64,000 bases of DNA from JABDCI01 sp964475835. GTDB lineage: Bacteria > Verrucomicrobiota > Verrucomicrobiia > JABWAM01. The translations under genes and the position numbers were made by a program. Below are positions 43,580 through 52,612 of the stretch, one piece after another. The stretch covers positions 132,717 through 196,716 of the forward strand of contig CAYYYL010000001.1 of the NCBI GenBank assembly GCA_964475835.1, read 5' to 3'. The notes under the pieces were generated by a model. The model saw only the letters and a program-made list of their open reading frames with translations. It made no database searches and was not told the DNA's origin. Position 1 is the first letter of the stretch. Each line of letters begins with the position of its first letter.

Positions 43580-43714
43580 GCTGCACCTCTCATCAAACGT
43601 GGTTGTGTTATCAGCAAGTCAGCCTTGTGATTTAAAAATACAATAATTTAATTTGATATCAAAGTAAAATTATTTTACTCAGGATGAAGTTTTCAAATCC
43701 AAACCATTCCACTC
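43580..43714. promoter_or_regulatory. A/T-rich divergent promoter region, mscS and otsA
   Basis: 135 bases, strikingly A/T-rich from 43628 to 43680 against GC-rich genes on both sides. It separates the mscS-type gene (minus) and the trehalose operon (plus). No single -35/-10 pair is compelling. The MarR-family regulator inside the trehalose operon is a natural candidate to bind here. Confidence 0.4.
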
Positions 43715-45943
43715 ATGCGTCTTTCCCTTCGCTTCATCGTGCCGCTCCTCGTTGTTTTGACGCTTTTTGCGTATGGAATGGCGCCCCTGGTGGATCGATT
43801 GATGACACAGTGGTTTGTAAAGGACCTCGAGCTTCGAACGAATCTGATCACCAACACCATTCAGGACAATCTTGTTGGTCTGATCAAGCAGGACTCACGA
43901 AGTCAAATCCAGGGCTTGTTCAACCGCCTCATCAAGGACGAAAAACTTTACGCTGTCGGATTTTATGACGAATCGGACAAGTTAAAGTGGAAAACCAACA
44001 CCTTTCCGGATGTAATTCCCATTCAGAACACGAGTGCGGAATTGCCCTCGAAAAGTGAAGTCATCCAGACGGGAAAAGGCCCCTTGCATGTTTCTTCGCA
44101 TCGCATTGAGGATGAAGGACAGTTGATGGGACGTCTGGTCTTGATTCATGACATGGGTTTTGTGCTTCGGAGAAGCGAGCAGACGAGACGATATTTTGTC
44201 TATCTTTTGATGATCATCGCCATTCTGGTTTCACTGATCACCGTCCTGATCGCCCAGTTAAGCTGGAAAGGATGGGTTACGGGAATGCGTGCCCTTATCA
44301 AGGGGGGGTCGGTTCATTCCAGTGCAGGAAGTGTCTCTCCGGAATTTCAACCCATTCTGAAGGATTTGAGAACTCTCGTCAAAGATCTCGAATCTGACAA
44401 ATCCAGGGATATCAGTCAGATATCCTGGTCTCCAAAAAGCCTGAAGGATGTATTGCACAAGGAGCTCAAGGGGGACGAGATTCTTATCGTATCCAATCGT
44501 GAACCCTACATTCACAATCGCAAGGACGACAAGGTGGTGGTGCAGGTTCCGGCGAGCGGATTGGTGACGGCTCTCGAACCGATCATGCGTGCGTGCTCGG
44601 GGACATGGATTGCTCACGGAAGTGGAACTGCCGACAGGGAGGTTGTCGATAAGCGGGATCGGGTGAAGGTTCCTCCGGAGAATCCCCTGTTTTCCATCCG
44701 GCGTGTATGGCTCACGAAGGAGGAGGAGCAGGGCTACTATTATGGATTTTCCAATGAAGGATTGTGGCCGCTTTGTCACATTGCACATACCCGTCCCATA
44801 TTTCGATCCCAGGACTGGAAGCAGTATGTTGCGGTTAACAGAAAGTTTGCGGAGGTTGTAAGGCAGGAGGCCACCACGGAAAACCCCGTCGTTCTCGTAC
44901 AAGACTATCATTTCGCGTTGCTTCCTAAAATGATCAAGGAGTATCTGCCCGACGCAACCATCCTGACCTTCTGGCACATCCCCTGGCCCAATCTGGAAGC
45001 GTTCGGCATTTCCCCCTGGCGCAATGAAATCATTGAAGGACTTCTCGGGAGCACCATCCTTGGATTCCACACCCGGTACCACTGCAATAACTTCATTGAA
45101 ACGGTGGATCGTTTTGTCGAATGTCGCATCGATCGCGAGACCTCTACCATTTCCTATCAAGGGCAATTGACCAGCGTTAAACACTACCCCATTTCCATTG
45201 AATGGCCGGTCCGCTGGTTGAAGGATCAAAAGCCTGTCGAACAGTGTCGTCTGGAAATTCGTGAGGAAAACAACATTCCCAAAGATTGTCATCTTGGGAT
45301 TGGTGTGGACCGATTGGATTATACAAAAGGCATTCTGGAACGGTTTTTGGCGATTGAAAGCTTCCTAGCACACAATCCCAACTGGGTCGGAAAATTCAAA
45401 TTCATCCAAATCGCCGCACCGAGTCGGTCCAGCATTCCCCACTATGAGGAGTTCCAGTCCTCGGTAAGAGTGCTGGTTAATCGAATCAACGAACGTTTTT
45501 CCAGGGATGGGCTTGAACCGATCTGTCTGAAGATGGTGCATCATGAGCCGCAGGAGGTGTTTAAGTATTTCAGGGCCTCCGATGTGTGCATTGTGAGCAG
45601 TCTGCATGATGGGATGAATCTGGTTGCAAAGGAATTCATTGCGGCGCGTGATGACGAAAAAGGCGTTCTGATCCTGAGTCAATTCGCAGGAGCTTCCAAG
45701 GAATTACCTGAAGCGCTCATCGTCAATCCCTACGACATTGATCAGACGGGGCACGCGATTCGCGCCGCGCTGGAAATGTCCTTGGGTGAGCAGGCGACCC
45801 GCATGCGAAGCATGCGTGGTCTGTTGCAGGAGTTTAATGTTTACCGGTGGGCGGCCAAGATGCTCATTGATGCGGCTAAGGTGCGCCAGCGCAACCGGTT
45901 TTTGCAACGTGTGGGAGAGAGTAATAGTGCAGGTTCCATATGA
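43715..45943 (+). CDS. otsA: membrane-anchored trehalose-6-phosphate synthase with sensor-like N-terminus
   Basis: 742 residues, about 250 more than E. coli OtsA. Residues 7-24 and about 160-181 are membrane helices enclosing a 130-residue extracytoplasmic domain (LITNTIQDNLVGLIKQD, VGFYDESDKLKWKTNTFP), followed by a short linker, like the input half of a sensor kinase. From about 253 the GT20 domain starts (EILIVSNREPY) and includes VQDYHFALLPKMI, TFWHIPWPN, GFHTRYHCNNF and the phosphate-loop region GVDRLDYTKGILERFL, all intact. It makes trehalose-6-phosphate from UDP- or GDP-glucose and glucose-6-phosphate. Its stop overlaps otsB as ATGA. The N-terminus may regulate synthesis by an external cue. 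Confidence 0.9.
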   Translation: MRLSLRFIVPLLVVLTLFAYGMAPLVDRLMTQWFVKDLELRTNLITNTIQDNLVGLIKQDSRSQIQGLFNRLIKDEKLYAVGFYDESDKLKWKTNTFPDVIPIQNTSAELPSKSEVIQTGKGPLHVSSHRIEDEGQLMGRLVLIHDMGFVLRRSEQTRRYFVYLLMIIAILVSLITVLIAQLSWKGWVTGMRALIKGGSVHSSAGSVSPEFQPILKDLRTLVKDLESDKSRDISQISWSPKSLKDVLHKELKGDEILIVSNREPYIHNRKDDKVVVQVPASGLVTALEPIMRACSGTWIAHGSGTADREVVDKRDRVKVPPENPLFSIRRVWLTKEEEQGYYYGFSNEGLWPLCHIAHTRPIFRSQDWKQYVAVNRKFAEVVRQEATTENPVVLVQDYHFALLPKMIKEYLPDATILTFWHIPWPNLEAFGISPWRNEIIEGLLGSTILGFHTRYHCNNFIETVDRFVECRIDRETSTISYQGQLTSVKHYPISIEWPVRWLKDQKPVEQCRLEIREENNIPKDCHLGIGVDRLDYTKGILERFLAIESFLAHNPNWVGKFKFIQIAAPSRSSIPHYEEFQSSVRVLVNRINERFSRDGLEPICLKMVHHEPQEVFKYFRASDVCIVSSLHDGMNLVAKEFIAARDDEKGVLILSQFAGASKELPEALIVNPYDIDQTGHAIRAALEMSLGEQATRMRSMRGLLQEFNVYRWAAKMLIDAAKVRQRNRFLQRVGESNSAGSI

Positions 45944-46704
45944 AATATCTTTTCAGCAAGGGAGGCATTCAAATTTTGGAATCGTTGTCGTTCACCCGGA
46001 CTCTTTTCGCCTTTGACTTTGACGGCACTCTTTCAAAAATCGTGCCGATACCCGCCAGGGCCTTCTTGAGTACAGAAACCGCACGCCTTCTCCGGAGACT
46101 CAATGAGCGCGCGCCGGTGGCCGTGATTTCAGGGCGGAGCATTCAGGATTTGAAAACACGATTGCCTTTTACACCACGGCACCTGATTGGAAACCACGGT
46201 CTGGAAGGTTTGTCCCGGAATGATTCCACGCTGGATCTTGCCCGGGAGGCCTGTCATGCCTGGAGGGATCAACTCAAAAAAATGCTGAACAAACGGATGG
46301 AAGGCATCGAAATGGAAGACAAGACCTATTCCATGGCGTTGCACTATCGGCATTCACCACAAAAAAAGCAGGCGAAACTTCATTTGCTCGAAGCCGCCAG
46401 CCGCATTCATCCGTCACCGCGGATCATTCTTGGAAAAAAAGTGGTGAATCTGATTCCCGTTGGAGGCCCCCATAAAGGGATCGCCCTCGTCGAGTTGATG
46501 CTTCAGGAGAATATCCGTTCGGCCTGTTACATTGGGGATGATGATACGGATGAGGATGTTTTCGCCTTGTCCGACCGACGCATTCTTGGAATTCGTGTTG
46601 GACGCCGCGAGACATCCCTTGCAAAATTTTTCATCAAGCGCCAATCCGAAATGAACAAGCTGCTTCGACGCATCCTGTCGTTTTATGAACAATCTGAACA
46701 GTAG
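45940..46704 (+). CDS. otsB: trehalose-6-phosphate phosphatase
   Basis: 254 residues of the HAD fold. The nucleophile motif is FAFDFDGTLSKIV (DxDGT), followed by AVISGRSIQDLKTRL and LIGNHGLEG. The final motif is CYIGDDDTDEDVFALSD. The cap domain includes KTYSMALHYRHSP and KKVVNLIPVGGPHKGIAL. It removes the phosphate from the OtsA product. The start codon overlaps the otsA stop and the 3' end overlaps the MarR gene by 20 bases, so the operon is tightly coupled. Confidence 0.93.
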   Translation: MKYLFSKGGIQILESLSFTRTLFAFDFDGTLSKIVPIPARAFLSTETARLLRRLNERAPVAVISGRSIQDLKTRLPFTPRHLIGNHGLEGLSRNDSTLDLAREACHAWRDQLKKMLNKRMEGIEMEDKTYSMALHYRHSPQKKQAKLHLLEAASRIHPSPRIILGKKVVNLIPVGGPHKGIALVELMLQENIRSACYIGDDDTDEDVFALSDRRILGIRVGRRETSLAKFFIKRQSEMNKLLRRILSFYEQSEQ

Positions 46705-47110
46705 GCCCTTCATTTCCCAGGTTGAGAAATCTGTGTTGGAGCTCAGTCGTGTTTCGCTGGAGTTGCACCGTCTGAATAAATTTTTCGAATGCGAAGTAAA
46801 GCTCAGTCTGGTCCAGTTTTGTGTGCTCAGGCATCTGGTGGACATGCCGGGCACCTCCGCCCAGACCTTGGCTGGAGCGGTGGGGGTGCATCCCAGCACG
46901 CTCACACAATCGATCCGGCGCCTGGCCTTGAAGGAGTATCTTTTTGTGGATGAAGACCCCTTGGACTCACGCAGGAAAATCATCTCCATCACGCGCAGGG
47001 GAAAAAACGCTCTGGATCAGGCGATTGAGTTCATGCGGGTGTCGTTTTCAAAATCCAATACGCTGGCCCGGATTCTCCAACAGATAAAAATCATCACGGA
47101 CCTGGAATGA
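46685..47110 (+). CDS. MarR-family transcriptional regulator
   Basis: 141 residues. The winged helix is at about 45-115: LSLVQFCVLRHLVDMPGTSAQTLAGAVGVHPSTLTQSIRRLALKEYLFVDEDPLDSRRKIISITRRGKNAL, where the DxRxK wing (DSRRK) is diagnostic of MarR. It should be a dimeric repressor or activator with a small-molecule or redox trigger. Located inside the trehalose operon between otsB and the GH15 gene, it probably controls this operon. An in-operon MarR is not a usual partner of otsAB. Confidence 0.88.
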   Translation: MNNLNSRPFISQVEKSVLELSRVSLELHRLNKFFECEVKLSLVQFCVLRHLVDMPGTSAQTLAGAVGVHPSTLTQSIRRLALKEYLFVDEDPLDSRRKIISITRRGKNALDQAIEFMRVSFSKSNTLARILQQIKIITDLE

Positions 47111-47159
47111 ATGCCTGCGCTGATTTTCGCTTCAAGCTGCACACGCCACGCCCATTTTT

Positions 47160-48959
47160 ATGAATCAACCCCAACCCATTCAGTCTTTGGAATCGATTGG
47201 TCTGATTGGCAACTGTCAGATTTCAGCCCTTACAGATGGGAGTGGCGGAATTGCATGGCTCTGTCTTCCTCAACCCGATGGGCCCAGCGTGTTTGCCACA
47301 TTGCTGGACCCACGCGCTGGCCATTTTACGATCGCCCCTCCCTCGGAAATAAGGAGTCGCGTCGAATCATGCTCCTATCTGGTCAATACCAACGTGATTC
47401 GAACGGTTTTCGAAACGGACCGGGGAGCTTTTGAAGTGATCGATTTCTGTCCCCGGTTTCAATTGAATGAGAGAATTTTCCGGCCGCCCCAACTTTTTCG
47501 GATAGTTCGTCCGTTGAGAGGCATTCCCTTAGTGCAGGTATCCTGTTCTCCGAAATGGAGTTACGGGCAGCATGAGAGCACTCTCGGGTTTGGAAGTCAT
47601 CACATCACCTATTCCCATGCCAATGAGATGTTGCGACTCAGCACCACAGCGCCTCTCACCTATATCCGGGAGGAAAGACCCTTTTTGCTCAAGGAACCGC
47701 ACTATTTTGTGCTGGCTTATGGTAGTCCCTTTGAAGCCGAAATAGGTGCCACCTCGGAATCTTTCCTGTCCCGAACGATTCATCACTGGCGTGCCTGGGT
47801 GCGAAGTTGCGCCCTGCCGGAAAAGCACGGAGACGAGGTGATCCGTTCGGCCCTTTGTCTCAAGTTGCACGTCTATGAAGATACCGGGGCTATTCTTGCC
47901 GCCACCACGACCTCTCTGCCGGAAAGTCCAGGTCAGGGGCGGAATTGGGATTATCGCTATTGTTGGTTACGTGATGCCTACTTCGAAATCGACGCCCTTT
48001 CCCAGCTTGGCCAGACCTCGGAAATCGAGGGGTTTGTGGACTATTTGTCCAATATTGTCTCCAGAAGTCCGAGTGATCCATTGCAGCCTGTTTATCGAAT
48101 TTCAGGTTCACCTGTTCTTGAAGAATTTGAATTAAGCCATATTCAAGGTTTTCAAAACGAAAAGCCCGTACGGATTGGCAATGCGGCAGCCCATCACATT
48201 CAGAATGATGTCTATGGGGAGCTGATTCTGGCTCTGGCGCCGCTTTTGACAGATCCCCGATTTTCGGATCGCGATGATCGACCTCTTTTTGATCAGATCG
48301 AGTGGCTTGCCCAACGATGCATTGATCTTGGGAGCACCCCGGACGCCGGTTTGTGGGAGTTTCGATCCAAGCAGCGCAGGCACACTTTTACTCAATTCAT
48401 GTCCGTTGCGGGTCTTCGATGTGCTTCTCAGATTGCGAAAGAGTTGAAACGGGTCCCGCAATGTGAACTTTGGCAGTCTGCAAGCAGGCATCTTTGGAGT
48501 CAGACCGTGAATGCTTGCCTTGAATCACCCATCGGTTTTCCTCAGGCCCTGGAACCTCCGTGGACCATTGATGCCAGCAGCCTGGCGCTCTGTTCGTTGC
48601 CTCTGATGGAAGGAGCGGATGCTGAAACCACGGCCAAAGTCCGAACTCTCTTCAAACAAACGATTCAAACTGTGGAAAACCGGCTGCTGACCCCCACCGG
48701 CGTCCGCCGCTATGAAGGACCTGATGATTTTGGCTCTGTGAACAGTTGCTTCGGTCTCTGCACTTTCTGGTATATCGATGCCTTGATCACGGAGGGAAGA
48801 ACCCAGGAGGCGAATCGCTGGTTTGACCAGGTGCTCGGGTATCGCAATAAACTTGGTCTCCTGTCGGAAGATTGGTCGATCGATAAAGGGATGCTTCGAG
48901 GCAATTTCCCGCAGGTTTATTCCCATGTGGGATTGATTCGTACTGCCATGAGAATTTGA
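47160..48959 (+). CDS. GH15-family glycoside hydrolase (glucoamylase/trehalase-like)
   Basis: 599 residues. The N-terminal beta-sandwich (about 1-200) begins IGLIGNCQISALTDGSGGIAWLCLPQPDGPSVFATLLDP, the trehalase-like start of bacterial GH15. The catalytic (alpha/alpha)6 barrel has GRNWDYRYCWLRDAYFEIDAL, and the catalytic Glu pair appears in SGSPVLEEFELSHIQG and NKLGLLSEDWS. Substrate could be trehalose, giving a synthesis and breakdown pair with OtsAB, or alpha-glucan. No signal peptide, so it acts in the cytosol. Last gene of the operon. Confidence 0.87.
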   Translation: MNQPQPIQSLESIGLIGNCQISALTDGSGGIAWLCLPQPDGPSVFATLLDPRAGHFTIAPPSEIRSRVESCSYLVNTNVIRTVFETDRGAFEVIDFCPRFQLNERIFRPPQLFRIVRPLRGIPLVQVSCSPKWSYGQHESTLGFGSHHITYSHANEMLRLSTTAPLTYIREERPFLLKEPHYFVLAYGSPFEAEIGATSESFLSRTIHHWRAWVRSCALPEKHGDEVIRSALCLKLHVYEDTGAILAATTTSLPESPGQGRNWDYRYCWLRDAYFEIDALSQLGQTSEIEGFVDYLSNIVSRSPSDPLQPVYRISGSPVLEEFELSHIQGFQNEKPVRIGNAAAHHIQNDVYGELILALAPLLTDPRFSDRDDRPLFDQIEWLAQRCIDLGSTPDAGLWEFRSKQRRHTFTQFMSVAGLRCASQIAKELKRVPQCELWQSASRHLWSQTVNACLESPIGFPQALEPPWTIDASSLALCSLPLMEGADAETTAKVRTLFKQTIQTVENRLLTPTGVRRYEGPDDFGSVNSCFGLCTFWYIDALITEGRTQEANRWFDQVLGYRNKLGLLSEDWSIDKGMLRGNFPQVYSHVGLIRTAMRI

Positions 48960-49053
48960 TTCGACTTGTGGTCGATGCCTGCCCACGACGGGTTGCAAAC
49001 CAAAGATCCCACTCTTGACTCCTCTGAAAAGGCAGGCTTCGATACCTTTTCCC

Positions 49054-49995
49054 ATGAAAAAGAGCCCTTCCTACAATAAAATCCTCGTTACGGGCGGAGC
49101 CGGATTCGTCGGTTCCAATCTGGTCCTCACCCTGCAGGAGCGCCATCCTCAGGCGTGGATCGTGGTCGTCGATGATTTTCGATCCGGAAATTTCAAAAAC
49201 CTCACGGGCTTCCGGGGAGATGTCGTGGGGGCCGACGTGTCCCGTCTGGATTGGAAGACACAGTTCAAACGGGAGAAGTTCGACGTCATTTTTCATGAGG
49301 CCAGCATTACGGATACGACGGAACACGATCAACGATTGCAGGTGCACGACAATGTTGAGGGCTTCCGACGCATCCTCGAGTTTGCCGCTCCCTCCCGCAC
49401 ACCGGTTGTTTATGCCTCGTCTGCGGCGACCTACGGAATCGGCGGAACGATCAACCACGAAGAGCAGCCCGCCCAGCCCGCCAATGTGTATGCTTTTTCC
49501 AAGGTGATTCTCGACAATCTCGCCCGCGCCCACGCCCGCGCGGGCAAGGGGTGGAGGATCGTTGGCGTGCGTTACTTCAATGTGTACGGCCCCCGCGAAG
49601 CCCATAAGAAAGCCGCGGCGAGCATGATTTATCAATTGGCGCAGCAGATCCGTGCGGGAAATCGTCCGAGGGTATTCAAGCACGGGGAGCATAAACGCGA
49701 TTTTGTGTACGTGAAGGACGTCATCGAAGCCACCCTGCTCGCCGCCACGGGCCCGAGCGGTGTGTATAATGTCGGCAGTGGCAAACCCCGGTCCTTCAAC
49801 GATGTGATCACGATTTTGCAAAAAAATCTGAAAACAAATCTGGAGACGGAATATTTTGACAATCCCTACGCCTTTTATCAGCCGCACACGGAGGCGGACC
49901 TCACGCTTTCACGCAAGGGTTTGAAGTATCAGCCCATGTTCACTCTGGAGGATGGGATCCGTGATTATTACGCGAGCGGGTTTCTGGTGAAGTAG
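49054..49995 (+). CDS. ADP-glycero-manno-heptose-6-epimerase-like SDR
   Basis: 313 residues from ATG 49054 (the ORF is open from 49015). The extended SDR motifs are ILVTGGAGFVGSNLVLTLQER, VVDDFRSGNFKNL, IFHEASITDTTEHDQR and the catalytic YAFSK, with GVRYFNVYGPREAHKKAAASMIYQLAQQI. FHE(A/G).. DTTE and the FNVYGPRE..K block are typical of HldD. It may supply the L-glycero or D-glycero-heptose for LPS. Other heptose genes (hddA/hddC-like) lie 10 kb downstream. A RAYT element follows immediately. Confidence 0.8.
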   Translation: MKKSPSYNKILVTGGAGFVGSNLVLTLQERHPQAWIVVVDDFRSGNFKNLTGFRGDVVGADVSRLDWKTQFKREKFDVIFHEASITDTTEHDQRLQVHDNVEGFRRILEFAAPSRTPVVYASSAATYGIGGTINHEEQPAQPANVYAFSKVILDNLARAHARAGKGWRIVGVRYFNVYGPREAHKKAAASMIYQLAQQIRAGNRPRVFKHGEHKRDFVYVKDVIEATLLAATGPSGVYNVGSGKPRSFNDVITILQKNLKTNLETEYFDNPYAFYQPHTEADLTLSRKGLKYQPMFTLEDGIRDYYASGFLVK

Positions 49996-50058
49996 GGAAG
50001 TGGTCGCTGACTTGAAATCCATGTTCACGATGGATGAATCTCAGCATCATGCATCTGA

Positions 50059-50085
50059 GGGTAGGGCGCGACCGCCGGGCGCGCC
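50059..50085 (+). repeat. REP hairpin, left copy flanking the RAYT
   Basis: 27 bases: GGGTAGG, stem GCGCG, loop ACCGCCGGG, stem CGCGC, C. The GTAGG head and the 9-base loop are identical to the right copy at 50532-50558 (inverted), while the stem bases differ but stay paired. It sits just upstream of the likely RAYT start. GTAGGG heads are typical of RAYT-associated REPs. Confidence 0.85.
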
Positions 50086-50095
50086 GCTTCTGCCT

Positions 50096-50572
50096 GTGCG
50101 CAGAATATTAAATCATGATGTTCCTGATTGGGTGGATGTTCATTCAGCAGTCTATTTTCTTACGATTTGTGCCCGTGTAAGAACCTCCAATTCATTTTGT
50201 CACGCCGATGTCGCTCAATGGTTGTTTGACTCTGTTCAATTGCGGAATGAAAAAGGGATTTGGTTCATGCATCTTTTTCTTTTGATGCCGGATCATCTGC
50301 ATGGATTAGTCTCTTTTCCTGTTACTGGAAATTCCATTCAAACGATTGTGGGTTCCTGGAAGTCGTGGACAGCGAAACAAATTGGTATTCAATGGCAACG
50401 AGGATTTTTTGATCATCGTTTACGTGATGATGAAAAAATAACCGAGAAGGCAGACTATATTTTCGATAATCCTGTTCGAGCAGGACTTGTTCAAACATCG
50501 GAAGCATGGCCCTACGTCTGGATCCCGGAAAGGACGGCCCGGCGGTCCGTCCCTACCCCGGAAACGGCATGA
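50096..50572 (+). CDS. REP-associated tyrosine transposase (RAYT, Y1/HUH family)
   Basis: 158 residues from GTG 50096; the open frame extends to 50000 but that part contains the left REP, so the later start is preferred. The HUH motif is LMPDHLHGLVSF, preceded by the strand VYFLTICARV, which is the common RAYT opening. The catalytic-helix part with the tyrosine is EKADYIFDNPVRAGLV. The fold nicks single-stranded REP hairpins. The gene and REP pair sit between the heptose-epimerase-like and CrtC-like genes and overlap the latter by 4 bases. Confidence 0.9.
   Translation: MRRILNHDVPDWVDVHSAVYFLTICARVRTSNSFCHADVAQWLFDSVQLRNEKGIWFMHLFLLMPDHLHGLVSFPVTGNSIQTIVGSWKSWTAKQIGIQWQRGFFDHRLRDDEKITEKADYIFDNPVRAGLVQTSEAWPYVWIPERTARRSVPTPETA
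50532..50558 (-). repeat. REP hairpin, right copy flanking the RAYT
   Basis: On the minus strand it reads GGGTAGG, stem GACGG, loop ACCGCCGGG, stem CCGTC, C. It is inside the 3' end of the RAYT gene and faces the left copy, giving a REP/iREP pair. The stem covaries with that of the left copy. Confidence 0.85.
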
Positions 50573-51678
50573 TGAAAAATGGGAGAGTTGTGGGTGTGAT
50601 TCTGTTTTTCAGTCTCAACACTTTGGGGCTGGCTGAAAAGCCGCGTGAAAATGATTCCGATACAGAAAACTTCCATCTCGCCTTGCCCGGTTATGCCTAT
50701 GCGTTCCCACGCGATCACGCGGCGCATCCCGAGTTCCGCACGGAATGGTGGTATTTTACCGGACACCTGGCAGAACGCGATCATCCGGAGGCTGCCTTTG
50801 GTTACGAGTTGACCTTCTTCCGCCATGCGGTTGCGTCGAAACCTGTTTCACCCGGTTCTGCCTGGTCTCTGCGCGATATTCACTTCGCCCATTTCGCGAT
50901 CACGGATTTGAAGAAACGCACGTTCTGGTTTTCGGAGAAAATCAGCCGCGGCGCATTGGGGTTGGCGGGAGCGGACACACAACGCCTGCACACATGGATC
51001 GAGGACTGGTCCCTGGAGGCGCAGCCCGATGGTTCGTGGAGGTTGAAGGCGCGTGACGACGAACACCAATTGAAGCTGGATCTTTCCCCGATGAAGGCTC
51101 CGGTGATTCATGGAGTGAAGGGAGTCAGTCAAAAGGCGGAGGAACGGGGGCGCGCAACTCACTATGTATCATTCACCCGAATGCAAACTCACGGCATGCT
51201 TCGTCTAGGTGCCCGGGAATCACCTGTTGCCGGAGAGAGCTGGTTCGATCACGAATTTGGGAGCAACCAGCTCTCAAAGGATCAGGTGGGATGGGATTGG
51301 TTCAGCCTTCAGTTGGATGGGGGAGAGGAATTGATGATCTACCTGTTGCGCAAGGAGAACGGTTGTTTCGAAAAATGCTCAAGCGGGACCTGGATCGGGA
51401 AGGATGGTTCCGTCACCCATCTCGATATCACTGAGCTCTCGGTGCTTTCCCGGTTAACATGGAAAAGTTCCAAAACCGGAACAACCTATCCTTCCACGTG
51501 GGAGATTCGAATTCCGAAGTTCAAGGTCAACGTGACGGTCGAACCCCTCCTTGCCAATCAGGAGTTGGTGGTTCGTGAATCCGCAAACACAGTGTATTGG
51601 GAGGGGGCTTGTCGTGTACGGGGGTCACATGGGGGGAAAGCGTATGTGGAACTTACGGGGTATCAAGCGCATCCATAG
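50569..51678 (+). CDS. exported CrtC/AttH-like lipocalin-family protein
   Basis: 369 residues from ATG 50569, inside the last codons of the RAYT gene (ATGATGAAA); the ORF is open farther upstream through the REP. A signal peptide (VVGVILFFSLNTLGLA) precedes FPRDHAAHPEFRTEWWYFTGHLAE, the EWWY motif of AttH and carotenoid 1,2-hydratase (CrtC). Further on are ESWFDHEFGSNQLSKDQVGWDWFSLQL and the double lipocalin-like barrel. AttH is a secreted or periplasmic protein near ABC exporters, CrtC hydrates carotenoids. Neither context is present here, so the role is open. Confidence 0.82.
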   Translation: MMKNGRVVGVILFFSLNTLGLAEKPRENDSDTENFHLALPGYAYAFPRDHAAHPEFRTEWWYFTGHLAERDHPEAAFGYELTFFRHAVASKPVSPGSAWSLRDIHFAHFAITDLKKRTFWFSEKISRGALGLAGADTQRLHTWIEDWSLEAQPDGSWRLKARDDEHQLKLDLSPMKAPVIHGVKGVSQKAEERGRATHYVSFTRMQTHGMLRLGARESPVAGESWFDHEFGSNQLSKDQVGWDWFSLQLDGGEELMIYLLRKENGCFEKCSSGTWIGKDGSVTHLDITELSVLSRLTWKSSKTGTTYPSTWEIRIPKFKVNVTVEPLLANQELVVRESANTVYWEGACRVRGSHGGKAYVELTGYQAHP

Positions 51679-51744
51679 TTGATGTATGAAATTCAAGGTA
51701 CAGTTCTTGTCCTTCATCGAGGATCGTGATAGATTTCACCTGCT

Positions 51745-52593
51745 TTGAGTCACTCTTTTACAGAGAATCAGAGGAAGTCACTCTTTCGTCTTCTCTCCGA
51801 CGAGGATCCATCCACGATTCTGCTTGTAAAGCAGCAGTTGATTGACCAGGGCGAGGTCGTAGTTTCCCAACTTGAGAGCTGGCTGGATGAAGTGTCCGGT
51901 TCGCCTGCCGAGGAACATCTTCGGGAGGTTATTACCAAACTCAAAAACACGCAGTGCCATACGGATTTTTCGGATTTTTGTTCGCGTGCAAATACGGAGA
52001 CGGAATTCGATCTGGAGCAGGCCAGCTTTCTTCTCGCTTCCACCGAGTATGTGTCCACGGACATGCGTCCCTTCCGCGAGATGCTGGATGGAATGGCGTC
52101 GGAGATTCAACTCCAATTGAGCAAGGAAGGTGCGACCTCGGAGATTCGCGCGATCAGTCATGTCCTTCACGATAAATACCGTTTCCGTGGGCAGTCCCGA
52201 AGCCGGTACTACGAAGCTGAAAACACGTATCTGAACTGTGTGCTCGAACGACGTGTGGGAATTCCCCTGACGCTCTCCCTCCTCTATCTCATGATGGGGA
52301 AACGGCTCGGCCTCCCGATTCACGGGGTGGCGCTACCGGGGCATTTCATAGTGACCTGGCACGGTCAGTTTTTCGATCCCTTCAATCACGGCCGCCTGTT
52401 GAATGAAAAGGCATGCCAGCAGATGGTGGAGGATCGGGGGCAGGAATTTCATCCCTCCCACCTTTCCCCCGCGACTTCGCGTCAGGTGCTTGTCCGGATG
52501 CTGATGAATCTGGCCCGGGTCTATGAGATCGAAGAGGACCGCCAGCGGCTTGGAAGAATTCGAAAGTATCTGACCACCCTGGGTGCGATGTAG
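51745..52593 (+). CDS. SirB1/transglutaminase-like-fold protein
   Basis: 282 residues from a TTG start. Residues about 1-80 are helical (FRLLSDEDPSTILLVKQQLI). The SirB1 domain (about 95-230) has AISHVLHDKYRFRGQSRSRYYEAENTYLNCVLERRVGIPLTLSLLYLMMGKRLGLPIHGVALPGHFIVTW, the conserved FRGN..-like, RxGIP and GxPGHF blocks. The Cys in NTYLNCVLERR occupies the position of the nucleophile or its substitute, the His is in PGHFIV. Function of SirB1 proteins is unclear; some act in non-enzymatic roles. It converges on the aminotransferase gene. Confidence 0.8.
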   Translation: MSHSFTENQRKSLFRLLSDEDPSTILLVKQQLIDQGEVVVSQLESWLDEVSGSPAEEHLREVITKLKNTQCHTDFSDFCSRANTETEFDLEQASFLLASTEYVSTDMRPFREMLDGMASEIQLQLSKEGATSEIRAISHVLHDKYRFRGQSRSRYYEAENTYLNCVLERRVGIPLTLSLLYLMMGKRLGLPIHGVALPGHFIVTWHGQFFDPFNHGRLLNEKACQQMVEDRGQEFHPSHLSPATSRQVLVRMLMNLARVYEIEEDRQRLGRIRKYLTTLGAM

Positions 52594-52612
52594 GTCTGCT
52601 TCCTCCGACCCG

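Noticed and set aside
49015..49053. Upstream extension of the heptose-epimerase-like gene
   Set aside because: The Rossmann fold starts shortly after ATG 49054, and the extra residues are unlike the family.
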